This document shows, one piece after another, positions 23,599-29,694 of a stretch of DNA of 29,694 nt. The DNA is taken from positions 1-29,694 of the forward strand of contig JAFGDF010000224.1 in the NCBI GenBank assembly GCA_016932235.1. The letters are read 5' to 3'. The position numbers and the translations under genes were made by a program. How positions within the stretch are numbered: the stretch's first letter is position 1; every line of letters starts with the position of its first letter. This stretch comes from Deltaproteobacteria bacterium. GTDB lineage: Bacteria; Desulfobacterota; DSM-4660; Desulfatiglandales; HGW-15. A model generated the notes under the pieces. That model worked only from the letters and a program-made list of their open reading frames with translations. It ran no database searches and had not been told where the DNA came from.

Positions 23599-23680
23599 GT
23601 TATTTCATCGGTTTATTTACAGTCATCCGGTATTTTTCTTCAACCGCGATTTCCCAACCGGACAAGGCTGATTCGGGATC
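23599..23680 (+). repeat. Repeat B, copy upstream of icd
   Basis: About 80 bases match the reverse complement of 28475-28553. The central 42 bases (23626-23667) differ at only four positions. The core is bounded by TCCGGT and ACCGGA, an inverted pair. It sits between repeat A copy 3 and icd. Confidence 0.75.
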
Positions 23681-23699
23681 AAAACTTGCCATATTTCAT

Positions 23700-23725
23700 A
23701 ATCGGATTGTCAAATAAATCCGATT
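23700..23725. promoter_or_regulatory. Inverted repeat ahead of icd
   Basis: AATCGGATT (23700-23708) and AATCCGATT (23717-23725) form a perfect 9-bp inverted repeat with an eight-base spacer. It ends a few bases before the icd ribosome-binding region, so it could be an operator or a leader hairpin. No assignment to a known regulator is made. Confidence 0.4.
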
Positions 23726-23747
23726 ACTTTCTGGAGAGACAGTCATC

Positions 23748-24968
23748 TTGGAACAGGGAAACAAAATAACCTTTTCAGACGGCAGGCTGATCGTGCCCGC
23801 CAGGCCCATAATACCTTTTATCGAAGGGGACGGAACCGGCCCTGATATCTGGAAAGCTGCAAGACCGGTTATTGAACGTTCAGTGGAAATGAGCTGGCAT
23901 GGTGAACGTCATATTATCTGGATGGAGATCCTGGCAGGAGAAAAGGCTGCTAAAGAAACCGGGCAATCACTTCCCCCGGAGACAATTGATTTACTGAGGG
24001 AATACAGAATCGGGATCAAAGGCCCCTTGACAACTCCGGTTGGTGGAGGTTTCAGGAGCCTTAACGTGGCGTTGAGAAAATTGTTGGATCTGTACGCCTG
24101 CGTCAGACCGGTTCGGTACTTCAATGCCGTTCCAAGTCCGGTAAAAGAGCCCTGGAAAGTGAATATGGTACTGTTCCGTGAAAACACCGAAGACGTATAC
24201 GCCGGATTTGAACTTGAATCAGGCCTCCCTGAGACCCGGCGTCTGATTGAATTTTTGGAAAAGGAATATGCTTGGCAAATTCAACCTGATTCCGGTATAG
24301 GAGTTAAACCGATAAGCAGATACGCCAGCAGAAGGTTAATAAAGGCGGCCATTGAGTTCGCTATTGCTAACTCCCGGAAAAATATTACCCTGGTCCACAA
24401 GGGGAATATACAGAAATTTACGGAAGGGGCATTTAAAAAATGGGGATATGAACTTGTCAGGGAGGCATATCCCCGGGAATTGATAATACAGGATGACCTT
24501 GATGGAGAAGAAACTGTCCCGGACGGCAGGATATTGGTAAAGGACTGCATTGCGGATATCTTTTTTCAAAATACCCTTATAAGGCCTCAGGATTTCGACG
24601 TCATCGCGACAATGAACCTGAATGGAGACTATATCTCAGATGCCCTTGCCGCGCAGGTCGGTGGTATTGGGATGGCTCCGGGCGGCAATATCAATTTCCA
24701 GCACGGGTATGCGCTATTTGAAGCGACACATGGTACAGCGCCAAAATATGCCGGACTCGATAAAGTCAATCCGTCATCCATGATCCTCAGCGGTGCGATG
24801 ATGCTTGACCATATAGGCTGGCCTGAAGCGGCGAGAAAGATTGAAAAAGCCCTTGAAAGGACAGTCGCGTCAAAAAAAGTGACCTATGATCTGGCCAGGC
24901 TTATGAGCGGCGCTGAAGAGGTAACCTGTTCAGGCTTTGCTGAACTCATCTGTGAAAATATGGTATGA
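23748..24968 (+). CDS. icd: NADP-type isocitrate dehydrogenase
   Basis: The enzyme oxidatively decarboxylates isocitrate to 2-oxoglutarate (or runs in reverse in a reductive TCA cycle). The 406-residue product has the E. coli Icd layout: [28 protein letters not shown] at the N-terminus, RSLNVALR with S104 (equivalent to the AceK-phosphorylated, substrate-binding serine), [54 protein letters not shown], and [16 protein letters not shown] at 23748 is the start; no ATG occurs before the conserved N-terminus. GGAGAG lies about ten bases upstream. It stands alone on the plus strand, preceded by repeat A, repeat B and an inverted repeat, and converges with the DUF3108 gene. Confidence 0.96.
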   Translation: MEQGNKITFSDGRLIVPARPIIPFIEGDGTGPDIWKAARPVIERSVEMSWHGERHIIWMEILAGEKAAKETGQSLPPETIDLLREYRIGIKGPLTTPVGGGFRSLNVALRKLLDLYACVRPVRYFNAVPSPVKEPWKVNMVLFRENTEDVYAGFELESGLPETRRLIEFLEKEYAWQIQPDSGIGVKPISRYASRRLIKAAIEFAIANSRKNITLVHKGNIQKFTEGAFKKWGYELVREAYPRELIIQDDLDGEETVPDGRILVKDCIADIFFQNTLIRPQDFDVIATMNLNGDYISDALAAQVGGIGMAPGGNINFQHGYALFEATHGTAPKYAGLDKVNPSSMILSGAMMLDHIGWPEAARKIEKALERTVASKKVTYDLARLMSGAEEVTCSGFAELICENMV

Positions 24969-24990
24969 GAGTATGATAAACAGCCTGAAG

Positions 24991-25770
24991 TCAATCGGTA
25001 TTTCCGTCAGTGAATGATACAAGTTCTGCGACAAAATTCCCGACCATCACCCTGCTCTTTATTCTTACGGGGATATGTCTATCGTCCGCGGTAACCCACA
25101 TCTGCAGTCTGGCGTTGTTACTCTTGTTGAATACACCGCCGACCTCTTCAATCTCAGGTTCTACAAGGTAAGTGTCGTAGGATTGGTTTGCAACCTCAAT
25201 CATCTCCCTCCTGATAACACGTGCCGTCCCAATAATGCACTTTTTACCATCCGTTACTGGGGCCTTTATCTCAACAATTTCATCAAGCCGATGCAACCTG
25301 AAAAAGTAGAAGACCGATAGCGGGTCGAAAGTGCCGGGTAATACCGAAACCGGATCAATCTTTTCTCCAAAAATGGAATATTGTGCCTCTTTTACTGTCC
25401 AATCGAAGCTTACGGTAACCTTCTTTTTTGTTTTTCCATCATGCTGTTTTTTATAAAGGATTGCATGGGTCATATCCGCCCTGGCGAACGAATCGATCCT
25501 GTCTCGAACCTTGTATATTTTATCGATATAGTCATTAGTCCTTGCTGTGTAAACAAAATGAAACGCATCCTCCCCGTCGATCTTCTCTATGGGAAGCACA
25601 CTGAATTCCGCTGTTCCGGCCGGGATAAACGCCCATTTGACTTGAAACTCCATCTTTTCTCCGGGCTTGAAAGGGATACCGTTTTCCGCGGCCCGGAGAA
25701 CTGTATTAAAAAAAAATAATCCGCCGAATACTATGACAAGGAGGACCCTTCCATTATTAAATCTCTTCAT
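24991..25770 (-). CDS. DUF3108 domain secreted protein
   Basis: The 259-residue product starts with an export segment (VLLVIVFGGLFFFNTVLRAAENG) and then a beta-rich DUF3108 domain: FKPGEKMEFQVKWAFIPAGTAEFSV, FHFVYTARTNDYIDKIYKVRDRIDS, DPLSVFYFFR, and the closing LQMWVTADDRHIPVRIKSRVMVG. Proteins of this family are predicted periplasmic beta-sheet proteins of unknown function. ATG 25770 is chosen because the signal peptide starts there; the longer frame to 25854 would overlap the upstream cytochrome gene by 56 bases. It is the last gene of the mnmA-fdhD-cytochrome run. Confidence 0.88.
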   Translation of the reverse strand: MKRFNNGRVLLVIVFGGLFFFNTVLRAAENGIPFKPGEKMEFQVKWAFIPAGTAEFSVLPIEKIDGEDAFHFVYTARTNDYIDKIYKVRDRIDSFARADMTHAILYKKQHDGKTKKKVTVSFDWTVKEAQYSIFGEKIDPVSVLPGTFDPLSVFYFFRLHRLDEIVEIKAPVTDGKKCIIGTARVIRREMIEVANQSYDTYLVEPEIEEVGGVFNKSNNARLQMWVTADDRHIPVRIKSRVMVGNFVAELVSFTDGNTD

Positions 25771-25798
25771 ATTTTTGATATTGATGAAAGAAAAGCAT

Positions 25799-26233
25799 CT
25801 ACTCCGAAATATGACAGGTATCGCACTCTCTGTAGGCAATACTCTTTTCTCCAAAAATTTCCATTTCCTTGTGGCAGATCTTACAATTCACATGATAGGC
25901 TTTCTGCAAATTTGAAACTGATCCACTGGAGGTTATTGGATCGTGACACTCTGCGCATCTCGTGGTAGTATCGCTCCACGGCGCCCAGATATTCTCACCA
26001 TCTTGAAATTCATGGTGACACTGCCAGCAACTAACTTCATAATCTTGGGCATGCATTTTATGTTCAAAAATAACAGGGCCCTTCCTGTCTTTTCTGTAGC
26101 CTTCATTGTCAATATTTATAACATCCAGATCTTCCGTCGCACCTCCCGGATCAACAAAAAATCCGGCTGATAGGCAAACAAGGATAACTAAAAAGAATTT
26201 CAAGAAAGCGCCTGCTTTTCCATAAATCTGCAT
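25799..26233 (-). CDS. Periplasmic tetraheme cytochrome c (class III type)
   Basis: The 144-residue product has an export signal (FLKFFLVILVCLSAGFF) and four CXXCH heme sites at residues 69-73, 93-97, 117-121 and 137-141, with extra histidines (FEHKMH, CHHEF, AYHVNC) suited as distal ligands for bis-His hemes. Size and spacing fit cytochrome c3/c7-type proteins, which shuttle low-potential electrons between periplasmic hydrogenases or formate dehydrogenases and membrane complexes. Start ATG 26233 follows AGGGGAT. fdhD lies 86 bases upstream on the same strand, so a link to periplasmic formate oxidation is plausible but inferred; no formate dehydrogenase gene is in the window. Confidence 0.93.
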   Translation of the reverse strand: MQIYGKAGAFLKFFLVILVCLSAGFFVDPGGATEDLDVINIDNEGYRKDRKGPVIFEHKMHAQDYEVSCWQCHHEFQDGENIWAPWSDTTTRCAECHDPITSSGSVSNLQKAYHVNCKICHKEMEIFGEKSIAYRECDTCHISE

Positions 26234-26319
26234 ATTTTATCCCCTTTAATATTAATCTAATAAAGATTCCATATGTCAGTTATTATGATTATTATAAAGT
26301 CTTTTATTAGTCAATAATC

Positions 26320-27153
26320 TTAAGCACTCCCCTTTAAAAAATTCGGTCTGATCCGTTTCTCTCCGCACGGCACGATAAATCCCGATTTCTTGTCCAAACA
26401 CACCAGCGTCATATTCAGTTTTGAGGCCAGTTCCACAGCCATTGATGTGGGATTCGTTATACTGATCAAAATCGGAATCCCCGCGCGCGCAGCTTTCTTA
26501 ATCGTCTCAAAGCTGATCCTGGAGGAAAGCACAGCCAGATATGTATCATATATCCTATTCCTCAGAAACAGAGTCCCGATTGCCTTGTCCATGGCGTTAT
26601 GCCGGCCCACATCCTCCGCCTTTACAATGATATGAAATCTCGAATCAAAAAGCATAACGGCATGTGTTCCCCTCGTCCGAATATAATGTTCCTGATGCTT
26701 TAAAAATTTTTCAACACACTCCATCACCTGTCTGTAGGTTACGGCTGATTCTTCTTTAAAAATATTCAGATTATCGACTAAATCCTTTATCATGTTCTTA
26801 CCGCATATCCCGCAGGCGGTCTGGCCAAGAAAGATTCCCCTGTCAAGCTTTTCCGAGACCAACTTGTTTCTCCCGTTCTTCAAATTGACCGAAACGCGGT
26901 TCTTATCAAGTTCGCTGTCAAACTCAATGGCAGCGATATCTTCAGGAACTTCAACAAGTCCTTCAGCCAGACAGAGGCCTGCAGCATGCGCTATCTCATC
27001 TCCAGGGGTCCTCATGACAATGGAATATGGCTTGTCTTTCATGCATATCAACAGTGGCTCCTCGCGCACAAAATCCTGCGCATATCTTTTCACTGAACTG
27101 TCTTCATATCGCGCCAGATGGTATGTCTGAAAAATATCTGTATCTCTGTCCAT
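26320..27153 (-). CDS. fdhD: Formate dehydrogenase accessory sulfurtransferase FdhD
   Basis: FdhD carries sulfur from the cysteine desulfurase to the molybdenum or tungsten bis-MGD cofactor of formate dehydrogenase. The 277-residue product shows EEPLLI near the start, RTPGDEIAHAAGLCLAEGL, the active CxxC pair C114/C117 (GQTACGICGKN), GTHAVMLFD, and EDVGRHNAMDKAIG followed by SSRISFETIKKAARAGIPIL. Both cysteines are present and length is normal, so it should be active. It starts 45 bases after mnmA ends, same strand, and is followed by the tetraheme cytochrome. It implies that the organism makes at least one FdhD-dependent formate dehydrogenase encoded elsewhere. Confidence 0.96.
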   Translation of the reverse strand: MDRDTDIFQTYHLARYEDSSVKRYAQDFVREEPLLICMKDKPYSIVMRTPGDEIAHAAGLCLAEGLVEVPEDIAAIEFDSELDKNRVSVNLKNGRNKLVSEKLDRGIFLGQTACGICGKNMIKDLVDNLNIFKEESAVTYRQVMECVEKFLKHQEHYIRTRGTHAVMLFDSRFHIIVKAEDVGRHNAMDKAIGTLFLRNRIYDTYLAVLSSRISFETIKKAARAGIPILISITNPTSMAVELASKLNMTLVCLDKKSGFIVPCGEKRIRPNFLKGSA

Positions 27154-27198
27154 TCCTTATCTCTTCTTCAAATACAGGTCATATAGTCGATAGATGAC

Positions 27199-28293
27199 TC
27201 AGTGGGATATACTCTCTTCAATAACCCCGCCGCCAAGAAGTGTATCTCCGGAATAGAACACAACTGACTGACCCGGAGTTACTGAAAGTTGCGGCTCGTT
27301 AAATATTACAGACACCCTATTTTCATCATATGCCGCGACGATGGCATCGGCCTCTCTGTGCCTGTAACGGATTTTGGCCTTAACACTATATGACCCTTCC
27401 AGGCGATCCATTATTATCCAATTAACATTTCGGGCTATGAGACCCTTTGAAAGAAGTTCTTCCCTCCTCCCCACTGTCACTCTATTATTGGACGCATTCA
27501 AGCCGATCACATAAAGAGGCCTTGATGAAGCGATACCTATCCTTTTTCGCTGACCAATAGTAAAATGAATAATCCCGCGATGTTTTCCAAGGACGCGCCC
27601 CTGAGTGTCGACGATCTCGCCTTCCGCTGATTCATCTCCCGTGAAAAGACGTGAATAGTTTCCATCACCGATAAAATCCTGGCTTTCGGCCCTATTATAT
27701 GTACTAAGCCGGTAGGATAGCGCCATTTCCCTCACGACCTGTTTATTGTATTCTCCCAGGGGGAATAATGCCCGCGCAAGCTGCCGCTGAGAAAGAGAAT
27801 AGAGGAAATAACTCTGGTCCTTTTCGCGGAACTTCCCTCTCTTTAGAAGATAGCGTCCCTTTTTCTTATCAATGCGCGCATAATGGCCGGTGGAGAAAAG
27901 ATCAAATTCAATACCGGACTCCAGCGCCTTATCCAGAAAAAAGCCGAATTTTATCTTTTCATTACATACAATACATGGGTTTGGAGTGCGTCCTGCGAGA
28001 TAATCCCTTCTGAAATATTCTATGACATATTCCCTGAACTCATTTCTCAAATCAACAGGATAATACTTTATGCCGAGACTCTTACAGATATCCGAGACGG
28101 CCTCGATATTCTTTTCTTCCCCAGGGCCATAACACGAATGTCTGGATGGCCCTTCCGCAAAAACCGGGCCATCATACTTGACCATCGTTATTCCAATTAC
28201 CTCATAACCCTGTTCCAGGAGTATCGCAGCCGTAACCGATGAATCGATACCACCGCTTAAGCCCACTGCCACCTTCTGCTTTTTTCTTGTCAT
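27199..28293 (-). CDS. mnmA: tRNA-specific 2-thiouridylase MnmA
   Basis: MnmA thiolates U34 of Lys, Glu and Gln tRNAs. The 364-residue product has the ATP-pyrophosphatase loop SGGIDSS (13-19), the first cysteine pair C107/C110 in RTPNPCIVCNEKIKFG, GHYAR, KDQSYFLYSLSQ, and the C-terminal barrel (GQRKRIG, SVTPGQSVVFY). The usual second catalytic cysteine, found in ESQ(D/E)ICF, is absent: the sequence reads ESQDFIGDGNY (203-213), as if the two residues I-C were missing. An additional cysteine, C54, sits in RHSCYGPGEEK. This looks like a lineage variant rather than decay, since the rest is intact. It heads the minus-strand run mnmA-fdhD-cytochrome-DUF3108. Confidence 0.94.
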   Translation of the reverse strand: MTRKKQKVAVGLSGGIDSSVTAAILLEQGYEVIGITMVKYDGPVFAEGPSRHSCYGPGEEKNIEAVSDICKSLGIKYYPVDLRNEFREYVIEYFRRDYLAGRTPNPCIVCNEKIKFGFFLDKALESGIEFDLFSTGHYARIDKKKGRYLLKRGKFREKDQSYFLYSLSQRQLARALFPLGEYNKQVVREMALSYRLSTYNRAESQDFIGDGNYSRLFTGDESAEGEIVDTQGRVLGKHRGIIHFTIGQRKRIGIASSRPLYVIGLNASNNRVTVGRREELLSKGLIARNVNWIIMDRLEGSYSVKAKIRYRHREADAIVAAYDENRVSVIFNEPQLSVTPGQSVVFYSGDTLLGGGVIEESISH

Positions 28294-28341
28294 TGATTTT
28301 ATTGAATGCCCTGCAATAATTAAGGAAACTTATTCTTGTAT

Positions 28342-28371
28342 CATATAGGATATAAGGAGCAATTTTGTCAA
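28342..28371 (-). promoter_or_regulatory. Candidate promoter for mnmA
   Basis: On the minus strand TTGACA (28371-28366) is followed after 18 bases by TATATG (28347-28342), with TATGAT overlapping two bases further on. The start codon lies about 45 bases downstream. Confidence 0.5.
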
Positions 28372-28474
28372 CAAAGGAAAAACAGGGTATGCAAGTCGGG
28401 ACCGGACGTTTTGAAAAATGCGAGGAGCATGCCGGATAAAGCCCGGCAGTCTCCTGATGAGATTTAGATTTTAT

Positions 28475-28553
28475 TCTGATTCATCCTTGTCCGGTTAGGA
28501 AATTGCAGTTGAAGAAAAACACCGGATGACTGTCATTACACCGATGAAATAAC
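28475..28553 (-). repeat. Repeat B, copy beyond mnmA
   Basis: This is the inverted partner of 23599-23680: GTTATTTCATCGGT, ACAGTCATCCGGT and ATTTCCTAACCGGACAAGG are all present on the minus strand in the same order. It is preceded on the plus strand by GATTTAGATTTTATTC (28461-28476), which also occurs at 12419-12434. Confidence 0.75.
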
Positions 28554-28580
28554 AACAACTCGATATCCGGTTGTCGGAAT

Positions 28581-28812
28581 CGCGGTATGGGGAACTCTTT
28601 TTATCGGCGAAAACCTTGGAAGCAGGATTATTGAGCAAGGTGCATGCCAGGCCTCCGGCTCGTAGAGCCTACGCCTCGGAGAGCGGGCGGAATGCATCTC
28701 GATTGTTCAACCTAATTTGGCCTTGACAGCGACTGAGATGACCCGTTGCCCGCCCCGTAAGGCATTATGCGATAAACAAAGCCAGGAACGAGTTCTACCG
28801 AAAAAAGAGGTT
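28581..28812 (-). repeat. Repeat A, copy 4 (most diverged)
   Basis: The interior is clear (GGTGCATGCCAGGCCTCCGG, GTAGAGCCTACGCCTCGGAG, AGCGGGCGGAAT, CGACTGAGATGACCCG, GCCAGGAACGAG). The outer CACTCATGG arm and the TTTATTTTCGTG arm are missing. The main arms read GGGGAACTCTTTTT (from 28590) and AAAAAAGAGGTT (28801-28812), different in base content from the other copies but still largely complementary. It lies between mnmA and the TRAP gene. Confidence 0.8.
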
Positions 28813-28838
28813 AAAAAGAAATTTGTGATAAGTTATAT

Positions 28839-28864
28839 AGATTTTTTCTCTATAGAAAAAATCT
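28839..28864. promoter_or_regulatory. AT-rich palindrome upstream of the TRAP gene
   Basis: AGATTTTTTC (28839-28848) and GAAAAAATCT (28855-28864) are exact inverted copies with a six-base TCTATA spacer. It lies about 100 bases upstream of the candidate promoter. It could be an operator or a weak bidirectional terminator; I cannot decide. Confidence 0.4.
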
Positions 28865-28960
28865 GTTCACAAAATAAAAAACACAAAAATATTATTAGAT
28901 ATAATTCGTTGTTCCATATCCCCCATCAGAGTGCTATATATATCTTCGTGTTTATTTGCC

Positions 28961-28989
28961 TTGACACATAAGGCTAATCTTTCTATATT
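28961..28989 (+). promoter_or_regulatory. Strong sigma-70-type promoter for the TRAP gene
   Basis: TTGACA (28961-28966), a 17-base spacer, then TATATT (28984-28989). This is the best consensus promoter I found in the window. Transcription would start near 28996, leaving a ~120-base leader before the ATG at 29117, with no gene in it. Confidence 0.65.
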
Positions 28990-29116
28990 CAGGCCATGAA
29001 AGAACGAGTTCCTATCCTTTCTTCCTTCCGGATTATGGTTTGATGAGACAGAAAATCCGATGAAGAAGAAAAAAGTAATTAAATCAACCTGATTAATCAA
29101 AGGAAAGGAGGTTTTT

Positions 29117-29694
29117 ATGTTTAAGAAAAGGTGTGTCATGAGCAGGAGTTTTTTTGGGAGGACTGTATTACTGATCGTATTCTTTGCCACAGCCATATTT
29201 TTAATCACGGGCAGTGCCTGGGCCGAGTCAGTCTATAAATGGAAACTTCAGCCCTACTTGCCTGAAACTGACCCCAGTGTCAGTAAGAATGTGGATCAAC
29301 TGATCAAGATGATTGATACAAATACAGATGGCAGGGTAAAGATCTCCAAATTCCCCGCCAATTCCATCTGCCCTGGTGGTGAGGTTTTGAACGCCGTTGG
29401 AACAGGGATTCTTGATATGGCGGTCAGTATTGGCGGATACAATGCCGGAGCCATCCCCGCAGCGGCCGTGGAAGACGGGCTTCCTCTTCAATGGTCGAGT
29501 CTCAGACAAATGACAGAGATCCTTTGGGATTATGGGCTTGAGGATCTTATGAGGGGTGAATACAAGAAACAGGGAGTATATCTCCTTGGACTGTACGAAG
29601 CTGGAGGGACAGGTGCCCAGATATTCACAAGAGACCCTGTTAAATCCCTTGCGGAGCTGAAAGGGAAAAAGATCAGGACCTGGGGACATTTTCT
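29117..29694 (+). CDS. TRAP transporter substrate-binding protein (DctP family), 3' end cut by window
   Basis: The start ATG 29117 follows AGGAAAGGAGG, a very strong ribosome-binding site. The first ~37 residues form an export signal (basic start, VLLIVFFATAIFLITGSAWA, cut before ES). The visible 192 codons have the periplasmic binding-protein fold of DctP: YKWKLQPYLPETDP, GRVKISKFPANSICPGGEVL, GILDMAVSIGGYNAG, PVKSLAELKGKKIRTWGHF. These capture a carboxylate-type solute for a DctQM membrane carrier driven by ion gradients. The gene continues past base 29694, so the C-terminal half and the DctQ/DctM genes are not seen. The ligand cannot be told. Confidence 0.92.
   Translation, partial: MFKKRCVMSRSFFGRTVLLIVFFATAIFLITGSAWAESVYKWKLQPYLPETDPSVSKNVDQLIKMIDTNTDGRVKISKFPANSICPGGEVLNAVGTGILDMAVSIGGYNAGAIPAAAVEDGLPLQWSSLRQMTEILWDYGLEDLMRGEYKKQGVYLLGLYEAGGTGAQIFTRDPVKSLAELKGKKIRTWGHF

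Noticed and set aside
28717..28971. 84-codon frame across repeat A copy 4
   Set aside because: Same reason: no matching frame in copies 1-3, and it crosses the element boundary.

Overview
The window looks like chromosomal DNA of an anaerobic member of the Desulfobacterota (the former Deltaproteobacteria). The evidence is the combination of a four-heme c-type cytochrome, an aldehyde:ferredoxin oxidoreductase-type tungsten enzyme, FdhD, a rubrerythrin-like protein without rubredoxin, an OYE/TMADH-type iron-sulfur flavoenzyme, a TRAP-transporter binding protein, and the smc-ftsY pair. This assignment is inference. I see no tRNA, rRNA, CRISPR array, transposase or phage gene.

Layout. Bases 1-2500 are decayed and repeat-rich: short palindromes, an rmuC gene cut by an in-frame TAG and flanked by ~95-bp direct repeats, the first copy of a dispersed imperfect-palindrome element ('repeat A'), and the 3' stump of a YhaN-type ATPase gene. 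Bases 2473-6010 hold epmA, efp and a LysM-domain secreted protein on the minus strand. Bases 6574-11103 hold smc and ftsY on the plus strand. Bases 11163-12691 hold a radical SAM protein, a GDT1-family transporter with a structured leader and a possible gene scrap. Bases 12768-14792 hold the large flavoenzyme. Bases 14819-19363 read on the minus strand as histidine kinase, single-domain response regulator, receiver-FNT channel fusion, a 36-residue lysine-rich protein and a rubrerythrin-like protein. Bases 19364-20250 are non-coding apart from a decayed SnoaL/NTF2-like gene and its terminator. AOR follows on the plus strand, with mltG facing it. icd (plus) faces a minus-strand run of mnmA, fdhD, the tetraheme cytochrome and a DUF3108 protein. 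The window ends inside a TRAP dctP gene.

Most notable is 15758-19363. A Cache-type sensor kinase is translationally coupled to a free receiver protein, followed by a second receiver fused in one reading frame to the N-terminus of a formate/nitrite-type (FNT) channel. Phosphorylation could therefore act directly on a membrane channel rather than on transcription. In known FNT channels the N-terminus is the gating segment, so the fusion point is suggestive. This is a hypothesis from domain architecture only.

A second unusual feature is repeat A: four copies (about 1918, 6190, 23203 and 28581), each in a gap between genes pointing apart. The inverted arms of the copies differ from one another but stay complementary, which points to selection on a folded form or to a palindromic mobile element. 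A separate ~80-bp repeat ('repeat B') lies close to two of these copies and has a shorter third copy.
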